From: an uncultured Aeromonadaceae bacterium
GTDB taxonomy: Bacteria > Pseudomonadota > Gammaproteobacteria > Enterobacterales > Aeromonadaceae
NCBI GenBank assembly: GCA_945957385.1
Contig: CAMFKP010000010.1
Coordinates: 1 to 64,000 of the forward strand
Length of the DNA stretch: 64,000 nucleotides
Direction: 5' to 3'
The notes beneath the pieces are model-generated. The model saw nothing but the letters and a program-made list of their open reading frames with translations, had not been told where the DNA came from and made no database searches. Positions 1 to 11,358 of the stretch are shown here, one piece after another. The position numbers and the translations under genes were made by a program. How positions within the stretch are numbered: position 1 is the first letter of the stretch; the number at the start of each line of letters is the position of its first letter.

Positions 1-60
1 ATCCTATATATCCTATATATCCTATATATCCTATATATCCTATATATCCTATATATCCTA
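1..60. repeat. Tandem repeat of 9-bp unit ATCCTATAT (about 6.7 copies, may continue upstream of window)
   Basis: Direct reading: (atcctatat)x6 + atccta, no mismatches. Confidence 0.95.
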
Positions 61-860
61 TTTGTTATTCATTCGGTTAAGATGGCGCGCTTAATAACCT
101 CTTGAATGTGAGTAGCGCAATCTGATGGTGACGGTTGTGGTCCGCAGGTGGCCAGGCGAAACCTCGCAATGGATGCCGCATCGGGCCATGCCTAGTCAGG
201 CGCTGCCTGCTCTGCGCATAATTCTCCCTCCAGATTCAGCGCCAACGCTGGCGTATCCGCTGGCGAACGATGGTTAACTATTGGCACCGATAACCTGTTG
301 CAGAATATTAGGGTCACAGTCTGTTTGCAGGGGCGGGCGTAATGCACTGCATGGCATCTGTTTATATCGCACGGAGTCTAATTCATTGGGGTTTGATATA
401 CGATGGCAGCTCGATTCGTGGACATTGAGTTAATTATGCTGGTATTTTGCTGGGGCTATTGTTTGTTAATAATGTGGCGTGCTTTTATTGCAAAGCGCTC
501 GCCAAATAATCCGGCAGCCAATTGCTGTCATGCATATTAGGTTTGTAGTCGGTCTGTTGATGTTTTTGCGTTGATAATGGCGCATTAAATAAAAGCCAGT
601 CGCCTGGGGTCTATTTCATGGTGCCACTTAATATGCGGCGTAAATATTGGGCGGTGTTTTGTTGAATATCAATAATATTTATCTCGCGTCACGGTATTTC
701 ACCCGCGGGGGTTGTTGCTTACGCTTGGGGGCAACGGGCTGCTGGCGCTGCGCCGTGTCAGCGTGCGTCGCGCCATCTCATCGGCGTTTGCACCCAACGG
801 CGCATCGGGCAGGTGGAGGCCATGGCCACAGTGCAACTGATCTACAACTAGGGTGTGCGA

Positions 861-891
861 AAAACACAGAGCCCAGCGGGGCTGGGCTCTG
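861..891 (-). terminator. Rho-independent terminator downstream of yibH-like gene
   Basis: Minus strand CAGAGCCCAGC-ccc-GCTGGGCTCTG followed by TGTTTTT. Confidence 0.8.
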
Positions 892-917
892 GATGACATG
901 CCAAGGAGAGGGCGGGA

Positions 918-2051
918 TCAGTGGTCCAGATACAGGTAGTGCATCCAGCTGGTCATGCGTAACAACACCTTGCGCATCACGGCCACGTGGCTGAAGTGCT
1001 GGGTATAGATGGCCACCTGAGCCGAGACACCATCCGGCAGCTGGTAGGCATCAATTGCCGGGTCGAGTTCGATCTCGGCCATGATGCCGTTACGGGCATC
1101 AAACGAGATGCTTTGCAGCGCATTCTGGGTCTGATAGGCCCCCTGTGGTACGACGGGCATCACCTGTCTGACCTTGCCGTGGAAAATGGTGCCGGGAATA
1201 CCGGTAAAGGCCACTTCGGCGTCATCGCCGACGCTGACGCGGAGCAGCGAGTTTTGGCGGAACGACGCGACGATGGATCTGCCCTGTTTCGGAATGAAGA
1301 ACATCGCCGGGCGGAACGGCATGCTGTTGACATAGCTGCCGGGTCTGAGCAGTACCTGGGTGACATAGCCATCGCTCAGCGCACGCACTGTGGTTTGTGC
1401 CAGATTGTATTCGGCTTCGCGTAACTGGGCTTTCAGGCTGACGACCGCGGCGTTCTCGCTGCCGACCAGGGCGTCCAGTTGGCTCTGCACCTGCTCTTGC
1501 TGGGCCTCGGCGGTTGCCAGTCTGGCCTCCATCGCCAGGTAGTTTTGTTTGGCGTTTGTCGCTTCCTGTTCAGTGAACGGGTTGACCGCTTTGCCGGCCG
1601 CGCGCAGGAAGCGAGAGAGATCCTTTTTCGCCTTGTCGCGTTCGGCTACGGCACGATCCACTTCGGCTTTGGTCGCTTCCAGTTGTGCCTGTTGCGACTC
1701 AACCTGTTGCTGGGTTTTGACCAGATCGGCTTTCAGGCGATCGACCCGTGCCTGATAGACGGTAGGATCAATTTTAAACAGCACTGTGCCGGCCTTGAGC
1801 AGCTGGTTTGGTGTCACTGGTACCTCGGTGACCACACCGGACACCTGCGAGATCACCGGGATGGTGACCACGGCTTTCTGCGCTATGTAGGTGTAGGGAT
1901 GGTTGTAATTCATCGCCAGCAGCAGACCGGCGATGAGGAACACGCCGCCGAGCATCGCGGTCGGAACCGTCCACTTGTTGACCGGGATCTTGAAGATTTT
2001 GAAACAACCATAGGCCAGGGCGGCGTAGGTCATGATCAGGAGTAAGTCCAT
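918..2051 (-). CDS. yibH: HlyD/EmrA-family membrane-fusion secretion protein (YibH-like)
   Basis: N-terminal TM, HlyD barrel-sandwich and coiled-coil pattern; partnered with a DUF3302 gene as in E. coli yibIH. Confidence 0.8.
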   Translation of the reverse strand: MDLLLIMTYAALAYGCFKIFKIPVNKWTVPTAMLGGVFLIAGLLLAMNYNHPYTYIAQKAVVTIPVISQVSGVVTEVPVTPNQLLKAGTVLFKIDPTVYQARVDRLKADLVKTQQQVESQQAQLEATKAEVDRAVAERDKAKKDLSRFLRAAGKAVNPFTEQEATNAKQNYLAMEARLATAEAQQEQVQSQLDALVGSENAAVVSLKAQLREAEYNLAQTTVRALSDGYVTQVLLRPGSYVNSMPFRPAMFFIPKQGRSIVASFRQNSLLRVSVGDDAEVAFTGIPGTIFHGKVRQVMPVVPQGAYQTQNALQSISFDARNGIMAEIELDPAIDAYQLPDGVSAQVAIYTQHFSHVAVMRKVLLRMTSWMHYLYLDH

Positions 2052-2056
2052 GTTGA

Positions 2057-2419
2057 TTACGCTCCCTGTTGGTCGTCATTTGAGGATGGGCTGGTGATAG
2101 CCGCGAGCTGTGATTCGAGCGCCTGAATGCGCTGTTCGAGTGCAGCGAGCTGCTGGTGATCGTGTGTGAGCTGTTTTTGTGTAAATCCCCAACCGCGCTC
2201 CGGGCGGTACAAGGTCGCCCAAATCCACAAGAATGGCCAGATGGCATGCAGGGTAAATAGGCTGACCCAGCCGGCGGCGTGGATCGCATCCTGATGGGGA
2301 TGCTCACGTTTGACGGCTATTTCATAGGGAATGTCATGGATGACAATAATTCCGTAAAAGCAGACCAGAATGACTATCAGTAATACAGCAAGCGCAAAGT
2401 AATCCAGAAACATCATCAA
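2057..2419 (-). CDS. yibI: DUF3302 inner-membrane protein (YibI/YiaW-like)
   Basis: Sequence DYFALAVLLIVILVCFYGIIVIHDIPYEIAVKREHPHQDAIHAAGWVSLFTLHAIWPFLWIWA typical of DUF3302; adjacent to yibH. Confidence 0.75.
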   Translation of the reverse strand: MMMFLDYFALAVLLIVILVCFYGIIVIHDIPYEIAVKREHPHQDAIHAAGWVSLFTLHAIWPFLWIWATLYRPERGWGFTQKQLTHDHQQLAALEQRIQALESQLAAITSPSSNDDQQGA

Positions 2420-2495
2420 GCTCCTTGTGCATTATCGCGAGACCGCGATGTGCACTCTGCGAGGTATTTCTGCCGCCAGTGATTCGGCTGCAGCC

Positions 2496-3092
2496 TTAAA
2501 AATTGAACGTAAATCCGATATTTGCCTGTAACTGGCCGGTAAATTGGCTTTGGATTTTCGCCCCACAGGCAATGGCCGGATCACAAATGAATTCGCTATC
2601 GCTGCTGAAGGCCGTGCCATAGCCGCGCAATTCCGCCATCAGTGCCATCCGGTCATTGATTTTGGGCTGTACGCCCACCGCTAACGACATCGAGGGTTTG
2701 ATGACGCTGTCATAGGCGCTCAGACGGGTGATCCCCAGACTGGCGCCCACATAGGGGGTCAGCGGGTTATCCGGGTAGCGCAGGGCACCGGAAAAATGCA
2801 GGTATTGGGTGGTGAGATCATCATGCCCCGAGGGGGAGATATCACTGTTTTGGTAACTGTAGATAAAGCCGATTTCTCCTTGATTTTCCACCTCTTTGTG
2901 CACCATGAGCCCCCAGTTATTGCTGGCTTTGCTATGCAGCGTCGAGCTGTCGGTATTCTCGAAGTTCATCTGGGTGCTGTAACCCAGATAGGGGGTGACC
3001 ATCCAGGCGGGCTCGGCGGCACTTGCCATTGCGGTTAATCCCCAAAGGCAGGCGGCTGAGGCCAGCTGCCTTGCGGATACATGAATGTCCAT
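2496..3092 (-). CDS. Outer-membrane beta-barrel protein
   Basis: Signal peptide, alternating beta-strand pattern, terminal ...NIGFTFNF with C-terminal aromatic residue. Confidence 0.65.
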   Translation of the reverse strand: MDIHVSARQLASAACLWGLTAMASAAEPAWMVTPYLGYSTQMNFENTDSSTLHSKASNNWGLMVHKEVENQGEIGFIYSYQNSDISPSGHDDLTTQYLHFSGALRYPDNPLTPYVGASLGITRLSAYDSVIKPSMSLAVGVQPKINDRMALMAELRGYGTAFSSDSEFICDPAIACGAKIQSQFTGQLQANIGFTFNF

Positions 3093-3692
3093 GTGGCTCT
3101 CCTTGGCATTGATTACGGACTTCCTATTAATGGCTTTTTTTTATCCGGTTGTCAGTGGGCGCCACTCGTTTTTTTATTTGTAACCGGCGGGGTGTGACCG
3201 TATTCATATATTCATTGATGGTGTTGCGGTGAATAAGAGCTGAATTGGCGGTGTATTGCGTGCTGTATTTCTGGTGCGAGGGCTTTTTAGCACCCCGCGC
3301 GGATGGCGAGCTGCTTGGTATGGGGGGGCTGAGGTGAACATGACAATGTAATGCGACTTTATGTTCGCGGATTATATTTATTTAATTATCAGTAGTTGTC
3401 GCGTGAAAACAAAATCGGTAACTAATTTTGGAAATATAAATCAGCTCACTCATCGCTATTATGAAATTCAGATTAACTGGCGATAGGAATATCAGATTTA
3501 TTCATCACCGACGGCAACATAGACACTCCGGTCATGGCGCGTGACTTTTTTGTACCGTAAATGACAACTGGCTGCGGTGTGGTGCGTGGCGAATGACGCC
3601 ATAGCGACTGATACCAGCCATTAGCCAGGGCAAAAGCTGGCTGAAGAATGCGGCCGCGGTTTTTGTATGCAGATTGGCGGGCGCCGAAAGCA

Positions 3693-3726
3693 ACAACGCC
3701 CTGCCGGCATGCCGACAGGGCGTTGT
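3693..3726 (-). terminator. Hairpin terminator downstream of tRNA-Ile2
   Basis: ACAACGCCCTG...CAGGGCGTTGT 11-bp stem with further inner pairing CGGCATGCCG. Confidence 0.65.
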
Positions 3727-3733
3727 GATTTAT

Positions 3734-3809
3734 TGGTGGCCCCTGTTGGGTTTGAACCAACGACCAAGCGATTATGAGTCGCCTGCTCTGACCGCTGAGC
3801 TAAGGGGCC
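3734..3809 (-). tRNA. ileX: tRNA-Ile2 (anticodon CAU, lysidine-modified type), CCA encoded
   Basis: Reverse complement GGCCCCTTAGCTCAGCGGTCAGAGCAGGCGACTCATAATCGCTTGGTCGTTGGTTCAAACCCAACAGGGGCCACCA; near-identical in memory to E. coli tRNA-Ile2 and in the same position downstream of rpoD. Confidence 0.95.
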
Positions 3810-3898
3810 GAATGTGCGGAGGATTATAAAGATCCTCTCCCGACTCGTCCAGATATCAACAGGTTAGGTGCTTATAAATGCACCAACCTGCGATAACA

Positions 3899-5758
3899 CT
3901 ACTCGTCCAGGAAGCTGCGCAGCACCTCGGAGCGGCTTGGGTGGCGCAACTTGCGCAGCGCCTTGGCTTCGATTTGACGGATCCGTTCGCGGGTGACGTC
4001 GAATTGCTTGCCGACCTCTTCCAGCGTGTGGTCAGTGTTCATATCGATACCGAACCGCATGCGCAGCACTTTGGCTTCGCGCGCAGTCAGACCGGCAAGC
4101 ACATCGCGCGTGGCGGCCTTCAGGCTCTCTGCGGTAGCCGCATCGGCCGGCAGTGCCAGCGTGGTGTCCTCGATGAAGTCACCAAGATGGGAGTCTTCGT
4201 CATCACCGATGGGGGTTTCCATCGAGATCGGCTCCTTGGCAATCTTCAGCACCTTGCGGATCTTGTCTTCCGGCATGCCCATGCGCATGGCCAGCTCTTC
4301 CGGGCTAGGCTCACGCCCCATCTCCTGCAACATCTGCCGCGAGATACGGTTCAGCTTGTTGATGGTTTCGATCATGTGCACCGGAATGCGAATGGTGCGA
4401 GCCTGGTCAGCGATGGAGCGGGTAATCGCCTGCCGGATCCACCAAGTTGCATAGGTCGAGAACTTGTAGCCGCGACGGTATTCAAACTTGTCGACGGCCT
4501 TCATCAGACCAATGTTGCCTTCCTGAATCAGATCCAGGAATTGCAGACCGCGATTGGTGTATTTCTTGGCGATGGAGATAACCAGACGCAGGTTGGCTTC
4601 CACCATCTCTTTCTTTGCGCGGCGGGCCTTGGCCTCACCGATGCTCATCCGGCGGTTGATATCCTTGATCTGGGCGATCGACAGGCCGGTTTCCTCTTCA
4701 ACCTGTTGCAACTTGACGACGGCGCGTTCGACGTCTTCAGCCACATCTTCCAGCGCGGTTGACCAGCTCTTGCCGGCAGCTCGTGCGGCGTTGAACCAGG
4801 CGACATCTGATTCCTTGTTGGTGAACAGCGCAACGAAGTTTTTCTTCGGCATCTTGGCGCGTTCAACACAGCACTTCATGATCAGGCGTTCTTGGATGCG
4901 AACGCGTTCCATCATGTCGCGCATGTTGTTGACCAGACGATCAAACTGCTTCGGCACCAAGCGGAATTGACGGAAGACATCGGCTAGCTTCTGGATTTCC
5001 AGCTGGGTGCGATCATCTTCACGGCCGTGTGCCTTGATCGCATCGCGGGTTACTTCGGACTGAGCACGCAGCTCACCGAACTTCTCGCGCGCGACTTCCG
5101 GATCCGGGCCACCGTCGTCATCGCTGTCGTCGCTGTCACCGTCTTCGTCTTCGTCTTCATCTTCGTCGTCTTCATCCGCCAGCTCCTCTTCATCGAGCTC
5201 GGAGCCGATGTGGGTGGCGGTAGGCGGCATGTCGTCGGCTTCATCAAGGCTGACGAAACCGGAAATGATATCACCAAGGCGAATTTGCCCGGCTTCATGT
5301 TTGTCGTACTGATCCAGCAGGTAGGTGATCGCCTCTGGATACTCGGCAACTGAACTTTGGACCTGGTTGATACCGTCTTCGATGCGTTTGGCGATGTCGA
5401 TTTCGCCTTCGCGCGTTAACAGTTCGACGGTGCCCATTTCGCGCATATACATGCGCACCGGGTCGGTCGTCCGGCCGATTTCCGATTCGACAGATGCCAG
5501 CACCTGTGCTGCGGCTTCTGCGGCATCTTCATCTGCTGCCGGTTCGGTCAGAATCAGGTCATCGGCATCCGGGGCGCTTTCCACCACCTGGATACCCATG
5601 TCGTTGATCATCTGAATGATGTCTTCGATCTGATCCGAATCAACAATGTCTTGCGGCAGATGGTCGTTAACTTCGGCATAGGTCAGGTAACCCTGCTCCT
5701 TGCCCTTGGTAACGAGGAGTTTAAGCTGCGACTGCGGGGTATGCTCCATAGAACTCAT
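3899..5758 (-). CDS. rpoD: RNA polymerase sigma-70 factor RpoD (start chosen at internal Met; 5749 also possible)
   Basis: Region 2/3/4 motifs: [82 protein letters not shown]. Confidence 0.98.
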   Translation of the reverse strand: MSSMEHTPQSQLKLLVTKGKEQGYLTYAEVNDHLPQDIVDSDQIEDIIQMINDMGIQVVESAPDADDLILTEPAADEDAAEAAAQVLASVESEIGRTTDPVRMYMREMGTVELLTREGEIDIAKRIEDGINQVQSSVAEYPEAITYLLDQYDKHEAGQIRLGDIISGFVSLDEADDMPPTATHIGSELDEEELADEDDEDEDEDEDGDSDDSDDDGGPDPEVAREKFGELRAQSEVTRDAIKAHGREDDRTQLEIQKLADVFRQFRLVPKQFDRLVNNMRDMMERVRIQERLIMKCCVERAKMPKKNFVALFTNKESDVAWFNAARAAGKSWSTALEDVAEDVERAVVKLQQVEEETGLSIAQIKDINRRMSIGEAKARRAKKEMVEANLRLVISIAKKYTNRGLQFLDLIQEGNIGLMKAVDKFEYRRGYKFSTYATWWIRQAITRSIADQARTIRIPVHMIETINKLNRISRQMLQEMGREPSPEELAMRMGMPEDKIRKVLKIAKEPISMETPIGDDEDSHLGDFIEDTTLALPADAATAESLKAATRDVLAGLTAREAKVLRMRFGIDMNTDHTLEEVGKQFDVTRERIRQIEAKALRKLRHPSRSEVLRSFLDE

Positions 5759-6005
5759 CCGGTTGGTGTTGCTAGAGTGCGCCAGAATGCGCGTGGGTGC
5801 GCAAACCGCCGATTTTAGCAAAAATCGACCAGTTTTGCACACCGACCATGATGAATGCGTAAAAAGACCATGGCCCGGCGACGTTGGTCAGGCTAGTTGG
5901 TCTCTGTGATGCTGTTATCTTCAATTTCAGTTGATATTCCCGATCGTCGGGCGTGCACATGATATAGGGACTGGTATGGGGGTTTGCAACCCCGAAGTGC
6001 GAAAA

Positions 6006-7787
6006 TCAGTGACTTTTTTGTTTGGTCTCGGCCAACAGCAGCAGCAACTCCTGCTTTTCTTCGGCATTCAGCATGCTCTGACTGGCTTTACTCTGCAGTT
6101 CTGAGAGGCGTTGTTCGAAGTAACGATTGATGAAACCGAGCATCGTGTCCTGTATCTCACCCAGAATATCGGGTGTCTGATTGAGATTACTATCAAACAG
6201 GTCCAACATCGCCAACTGGGATAGAATCTCGCCCTCTTTGGTGCCTCGCCATTGCTCCAACAAAATGGCGGTGTTGGCTTCAGGCTGATGACTTAAACGT
6301 TCCAACAGCTGCAACATAAAGCCAATACCCGGCTCACGCAGCTGGCTCAGTTCAGAGGGGAGCGGGGGCAGTTGAGCGGCTACCTGCGGGTGCTGGATGA
6401 TCAGCGCCAGAGCGCGCCGCACCGGTGTTAGCTTGATTTTAGGCAACCCTGCATTGGGTTTTTGTTCTTCTTTTTCCTGACGAGCAAAGATCTCGCGCAA
6501 TCGACGCTCGTTCTCGCCCCAGCGCAGGTGTTGTGATAACCGGGTGATTAATCCTTCGCGGGTAAAGCCTTCCGGTACGCGTCGAATCATGGCGGCAGCC
6601 TTGTTAGCCAGTTCATACTGACCCGCTTCGCCGGAAAGGTTCAGGTCGCGTCCAAGGCGTTCAAACAAAAACTCACCAAACGGTTGTGCATCATCCAGGT
6701 AACGCTCAAAGGCCTCGCGGCCATGGGTGCGAACAAAGCTATCTGGATCATGTTCCGGCGGTAAAAAAACAAACTTCAGGCTGCGACCATCTTGCAAGCA
6801 CGGTAGTGCGTTTTCCAGGGCTCGCCAGGCGGCTTCACGTCCGGCGTTATCGCCGTCGTAGCAACAGATAACCTCTGGCGTAGCGCGAAACAGCAATTGC
6901 ATATGGTCTGCGGTGGTCGAAGTGCCAAGGGATGCGACAGCATAGCGAATGCCATATTGAGCCAACGCCACCACATCCATATAGCCTTCGACGATCAGCA
7001 GGCGTGAAGGATTGCGATCGGCTTCTCGAGCTTCGAACAGACCAAACAGCTCTCGTCCCTTATGAAAAATAGGGGTTTCGGGTGAGTTCAGGTATTTAGG
7101 GGTGCCGTCGCCGAGCACGCGGCCGCCAAAGGCAATGATGCGACCCCGTCGATCCCGGATCGGAAACATCACTCGATCCCGGAAGCGATCGTAGCTTCCG
7201 CCTTGCTCCTTGGCGATCAACATCCCTAGCGTGATTAACTGCTGCTCTTGGTCGCGACTACGGGCTAAAAGCTGTTTTAAGCCATCCCAACCTGCGGGGG
7301 CATAGCCAATGCCATAAGCTTTGACGATCTCGCCACTGAGTCCGCGCCCTTTCAGATAGTCAATGGCTGCGGGGGATTGGCGTAATTGGGCCTGAAAGAA
7401 GCGACTCGCCTGTTCCATTAACTGATACTGGTCGGCGGTCACCGCCGGCTGAGGCGCTGCGTTGTTATAGCTGCTGCTGCGCCCCTCTTCACGGGGGACC
7501 TGAATGCCGAACTGACCGGCGAGTTCCTCGATTGCATCTGGGAAACTGAGGCCGTCATACTCCATTAAGAACCCTATGGCGTTGCCATGGGCTCCACAAC
7601 CGAAGCAGTGATAGAACTGTTTTTCATGGCTGACGGTGAAAGAGGGGCTTTTCTCATTATGAAAGGGACAGCAGGCCTGATAGTTCTTTCCAGCCTTTTT
7701 CAAGCGGACACGACTGTCTATCAGCTCGACGATATCGGTGCGAGCGAGCAGTTGTTCGATGAATGATTGGGGGATCTTGCCTGCCAT
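6006..7787 (-). CDS. dnaG: DNA primase DnaG
   Basis: Zinc finger CPFHNEKSPSFTVS...YHCFGCGAHGN; TOPRIM LLIVEGYMDVVALAQ. Confidence 0.98.
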   Translation of the reverse strand: MAGKIPQSFIEQLLARTDIVELIDSRVRLKKAGKNYQACCPFHNEKSPSFTVSHEKQFYHCFGCGAHGNAIGFLMEYDGLSFPDAIEELAGQFGIQVPREEGRSSSYNNAAPQPAVTADQYQLMEQASRFFQAQLRQSPAAIDYLKGRGLSGEIVKAYGIGYAPAGWDGLKQLLARSRDQEQQLITLGMLIAKEQGGSYDRFRDRVMFPIRDRRGRIIAFGGRVLGDGTPKYLNSPETPIFHKGRELFGLFEAREADRNPSRLLIVEGYMDVVALAQYGIRYAVASLGTSTTADHMQLLFRATPEVICCYDGDNAGREAAWRALENALPCLQDGRSLKFVFLPPEHDPDSFVRTHGREAFERYLDDAQPFGEFLFERLGRDLNLSGEAGQYELANKAAAMIRRVPEGFTREGLITRLSQHLRWGENERRLREIFARQEKEEQKPNAGLPKIKLTPVRRALALIIQHPQVAAQLPPLPSELSQLREPGIGFMLQLLERLSHQPEANTAILLEQWRGTKEGEILSQLAMLDLFDSNLNQTPDILGEIQDTMLGFINRYFEQRLSELQSKASQSMLNAEEKQELLLLLAETKQKSH

Positions 7788-7798
7788 CCGGACTCCGC

Positions 7799-7837
7799 AA
7801 AAAAGAACAAGCCGCGGCTCGTTTCCGAGGCGCGGCT
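7799..7837 (-). terminator. Intra-operon terminator between yqeY and dnaG
   Basis: Minus strand AGCCGCG-c-CTCG-GAAA-CGAG-c-CGCGGCT followed by TGTTCTTTTTT. Confidence 0.75.
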
Positions 7838-7866
7838 CATCGTCGCTATGTCGTCACGCTATGGGT

Positions 7867-8310
7867 TCAGACCAGCCGCGCCTTGATTTTGGCACTGACG
7901 GCACCCATGTCGGCGCGTCCCTGTAGCTGAGGGCGGAGTGCATTCATTACGGCTCCCATCGCCTGCATGCCACTGGCACCCAGTTGGTCGATGGTGGCGG
8001 TAATCAGGGTATCGATCTCTTGCTCGCTCAGCGCTTGTGGCAGGAAAGCTTGTAGTACCAGAACTTCGGCCTGTTCAGCATCGGCCAGGTCCTGACGACC
8101 GGCGGCTTCGAACTGACTGATAGAGTCCTTACGCTGTTTGACCATCTTGGTCATTACGGCAATGATCTCGTCATCACCCAACGTGGTACGGGAATCGACT
8201 TCCTTTTGCTTGACCTCGGCCATGATCAGACGAATGGTACCAAGGCGCGCCTTATCTTTGGCGACCATGGCAGCTTTCATTTCACTCTTCAGTTGTTCCT
8301 GTAGAGACAT
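7867..8310 (-). CDS. yqeY: GatB/YqeY domain protein
   Basis: Sequence LKSEMKAAMVAKDKARLGTIRLIMAEVKQKEVDSRTTL and position between rpsU and dnaG. Confidence 0.9.
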   Translation of the reverse strand: MSLQEQLKSEMKAAMVAKDKARLGTIRLIMAEVKQKEVDSRTTLGDDEIIAVMTKMVKQRKDSISQFEAAGRQDLADAEQAEVLVLQAFLPQALSEQEIDTLITATIDQLGASGMQAMGAVMNALRPQLQGRADMGAVSAKIKARLV

Positions 8311-8333
8311 GACCGAGCACTCCGTCAGCGGGA

Positions 8334-8561
<228 letters not shown>

Positions 8562-8729
8562 TCAGAGATATATAAGAGCGACTGGCCGCGTGCGGGCAGT
8601 CCAAATAAAAATGGTGCGAAATTCTAATCCGATCATCACGGGCCTGTAAACCCTTATCGGAATAGACTGGTTTAAAAAACCGGCGAAGGGTAACATACCG
8701 CCCTCGATTTGCCACCGATTTTTCCCGTC

Positions 8730-9743
8730 ATGCGAGTTCTAGGTATTGAAAGTTCCTGTGATGAAACCGGCATCGCCATCTACGATGACGAGCTGGGCAT
8801 CCTCTCCCATCAACTCTACAGCCAGGTCAAGTTGCACGCCGATTACGGCGGTGTTGTCCCTGAACTGGCTAGCCGTGACCATGTGCGCAAGACGCTGCCG
8901 CTGATCCAGGCGGCGCTGGCCGAAGCCGCCTGCGCTCCGCAGCAGATTGACGGTATCGCGTATACGGCCGGCCCCGGTCTGGTGGGGGCTCTGTTGGTCG
9001 GCGCCACAATAGGGCGCAGTCTGGCGATGGCCTGGGGTAAACCGGCTGTCGCGGTGCACCATATGGAAGGGCACCTGCTGGCTCCGATGCTCGAAGAGCA
9101 GGTACCGGCATTTCCGTTTATTGCGCTGCTGGTTTCCGGTGGCCATACCCTGTTGGTTCAGGTTGATGGCATTGGTCGGTATCAGATCCTGGGTGAGTCA
9201 ATAGATGATGCAGCCGGCGAGGCGTTCGACAAGACGGCCAAACTGCTGGGGCTGGATTATCCCGGTGGGGCGGCGTTGGCCCGCCTGGCCGAGCAGGGGA
9301 CGCCCGGGCGCTTCGTGTTTCCGCGGCCGATGACGGATCGTCCGGGACTGGATTTCAGCTTCTCCGGTCTGAAGACCTTTGCCGCGAACACCATTCGCAG
9401 TGAAGGGCAGGATGAGCAGACCCGTGCCGACATCGCCCATGCCTTCCAGAGTGCCGTTGTCGATACCTTGGCCATCAAGTGCAAGCGGGCGCTGAAACAG
9501 ACCGGGCTCAAACGTCTGGTGATTGCCGGTGGCGTCAGCGCCAATCGACAGTTGCGTCAGCAATTGCAGCAGATGATGCAGGAGTTGAAGGGCGAGGTGT
9601 TCTATCCGCGTCCGGAATACTGTACCGATAATGGCGCCATGATTGCTTATGCAGGGTTGCAACGACTCAAAGCGGGGCAAACTGTCGGGCTGGCGATTGA
9701 GGTGCAGCCACGCTGGAGTCTGGAGGCGCTGCCTCCAGTCTGA
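8730..9743 (+). CDS. tsaD: tRNA N6-threonylcarbamoyladenosine synthase subunit TsaD (Gcp/YgjD)
   Basis: [24 protein letters not shown], divergent from rpsU. Confidence 0.97.
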   Translation: MRVLGIESSCDETGIAIYDDELGILSHQLYSQVKLHADYGGVVPELASRDHVRKTLPLIQAALAEAACAPQQIDGIAYTAGPGLVGALLVGATIGRSLAMAWGKPAVAVHHMEGHLLAPMLEEQVPAFPFIALLVSGGHTLLVQVDGIGRYQILGESIDDAAGEAFDKTAKLLGLDYPGGAALARLAEQGTPGRFVFPRPMTDRPGLDFSFSGLKTFAANTIRSEGQDEQTRADIAHAFQSAVVDTLAIKCKRALKQTGLKRLVIAGGVSANRQLRQQLQQMMQELKGEVFYPRPEYCTDNGAMIAYAGLQRLKAGQTVGLAIEVQPRWSLEALPPV

Positions 9744-9785
9744 GCATGACGGGTTTGTACTTCGAAGACCACACCACGCCGTCCG

Positions 9786-10391
9786 TCAGGGGCGGCGTGT
9801 TTTTTTCCGGTTCCAGATGCGCTTTTCCTGGCCACTGAGCAGGCGCTGTATGTTTTCGTGATGGCGGTAGATGATCAACCCGCACAGCATGGCCACCGGC
9901 AGCGTGAACTCGGGTTTGAGCCAGTAGGTATACAACGGTGCCAGCAGCGCGGCGATCAGTGCGGCCAGCGACGAGTACCCCGAGGCAAACAGCACCAGCA
10001 GCCAGGTGCCGAGCATCATGGCACCCATATCCAGTCCGATTGGCATCAGGGCGCCGAGTGCGGTCGCGACACCTTTACCGCCACGGAAGTGAAAGAAGAT
10101 CGGATACATGTGCCCCAAGCAGGCGGCAATGCCGATCAGCCCTAAAAAGAACGGGCTGACGCCCAGGTACCATGACAAGTACACCGGGACAGTGCCTTTG
10201 AGCATATCGGCGAGCAGCACCCAGAGGGCTGCCAGGCGGCCACCGAGGCGCAACACATTGGTGGTCCCCGGATTGTGCGAACCATGCTCCCGCGGATCGG
10301 GCAGCCCGTACAGGTGGCTGATCAGCACGGCGCTGGAGATGGATCCGCCCAGGTAGGCAAGCATGATCATGATGATGGCGAGTGGCGTCAT
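9786..10391 (-). CDS. plsY: Acyl-phosphate glycerol-3-phosphate acyltransferase PlsY
   Basis: [50 protein letters not shown]. Confidence 0.96.
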   Translation of the reverse strand: MTPLAIIMIMLAYLGGSISSAVLISHLYGLPDPREHGSHNPGTTNVLRLGGRLAALWVLLADMLKGTVPVYLSWYLGVSPFFLGLIGIAACLGHMYPIFFHFRGGKGVATALGALMPIGLDMGAMMLGTWLLVLFASGYSSLAALIAALLAPLYTYWLKPEFTLPVAMLCGLIIYRHHENIQRLLSGQEKRIWNRKKTRRP

Positions 10392-10510
10392 CCGTGGGCT
10401 CAGGGTTGTGTTGGGACGGCCGTGCGGTAAGATCCGCCGCGGATATGGGCGGATAATAGGCTCAAACGGGAAAAATAGGTATCCGACCTGTGGGGCATTT
10501 TGACGGAGAG

Positions 10511-10870
10511 ATGACGATGGACAAGGTATTTGTCTCCGGATTGGAGGTGATGTGCACGATTGGCGCTTACGACTGGGAGAAAGGCATCCAGCAGAAGCTG
10601 ATCTTCGATCTGGAGATGGCGTTTGATAATCGTCCGGCCGCGGCCAGCGACGATCTGGCGTTGGCGCTGGATTATGCCCGCGTCTCGCAGAGCGTGATCA
10701 CCCTGGTGCAGTCTGCGCCCCACGAGTTGGTCGAAACCGTCGCCGAACGTGTTGCCGCGCTGATCCTGCGTGACTTTGCCGTTCCCCGGGTCAAGGTACG
10801 GGTGACTAAGCCCCATGCCGTTTTGGCTGCCCGTGGCGGGGTCGGCGTCGAGATCATCCGGGAGGCCTGA
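10511..10870 (+). CDS. folB: Dihydroneopterin aldolase FolB
   Basis: [36 protein letters not shown]; followed immediately by folK. Confidence 0.95.
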   Translation: MTMDKVFVSGLEVMCTIGAYDWEKGIQQKLIFDLEMAFDNRPAAASDDLALALDYARVSQSVITLVQSAPHELVETVAERVAALILRDFAVPRVKVRVTKPHAVLAARGGVGVEIIREA

Positions 10871-11358
10871 TGGCGACCATCTATATCGGCATTGGCAGCA
10901 ATATCGAGCGCGAGGTTCACCTGCGGGCGGGCCGGCGTTCGCTGGCGGCGGCGTTCTCCGCGCTGCGGCTCTCTGCGGTCTATGAGAGCGCCGCCGTCGG
11001 TTTCGACGGTGCTCCGTTCTACAACCTGGTGGCCGAGGCGCACACCACGCAGTCGGTCGCCGAAGTTTGCGACACGCTGCGCGCGATTGAATTTCGTCAT
11101 GGCCGGCCGCAGCAGGCGCGCAAGTTCTCGTCGCGGACGCTGGATCTCGATCTGCTGGCCTATGACGATCTGTGTCTGACGGAGCCGGTGGTGCTGCCTC
11201 GGGAAGAAGTGCTGACCCATGCGTTTGTGCTGCGGCCGTTTGCCGAACTCAATCCTGACTATCGCCATCCCCGGATGGCGCAGACCTTGTCGGCGTTGTG
11301 GCAGCGTTTTGATGCCGGGCAGCAACCGCTGCGCCAGGTTGAGTTTGATTGGCAATGA
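10870..11358 (+). CDS. folK: HPPK pyrophosphokinase FolK
   Basis: IYIGIGSNIEREVHL, SRTLDLDLLAYDDL; TGATG overlap with folB. Confidence 0.95.
   Translation: MATIYIGIGSNIEREVHLRAGRRSLAAAFSALRLSAVYESAAVGFDGAPFYNLVAEAHTTQSVAEVCDTLRAIEFRHGRPQQARKFSSRTLDLDLLAYDDLCLTEPVVLPREEVLTHAFVLRPFAELNPDYRHPRMAQTLSALWQRFDAGQQPLRQVEFDWQ

Noticed and set aside
3473-3760. 95-aa ORF on the minus strand
   Set aside because: Overlaps the tRNA-Ile2 gene and its terminator; composition not protein-like
3878-4762. 294-aa plus-strand ORF
   Set aside because: Antisense to rpoD
5110-5180. GTCTTC/TCGTCT microsatellite-like tract
   Set aside because: Encodes the acidic DEDEDED stretch of the RpoD non-conserved region; explained by coding
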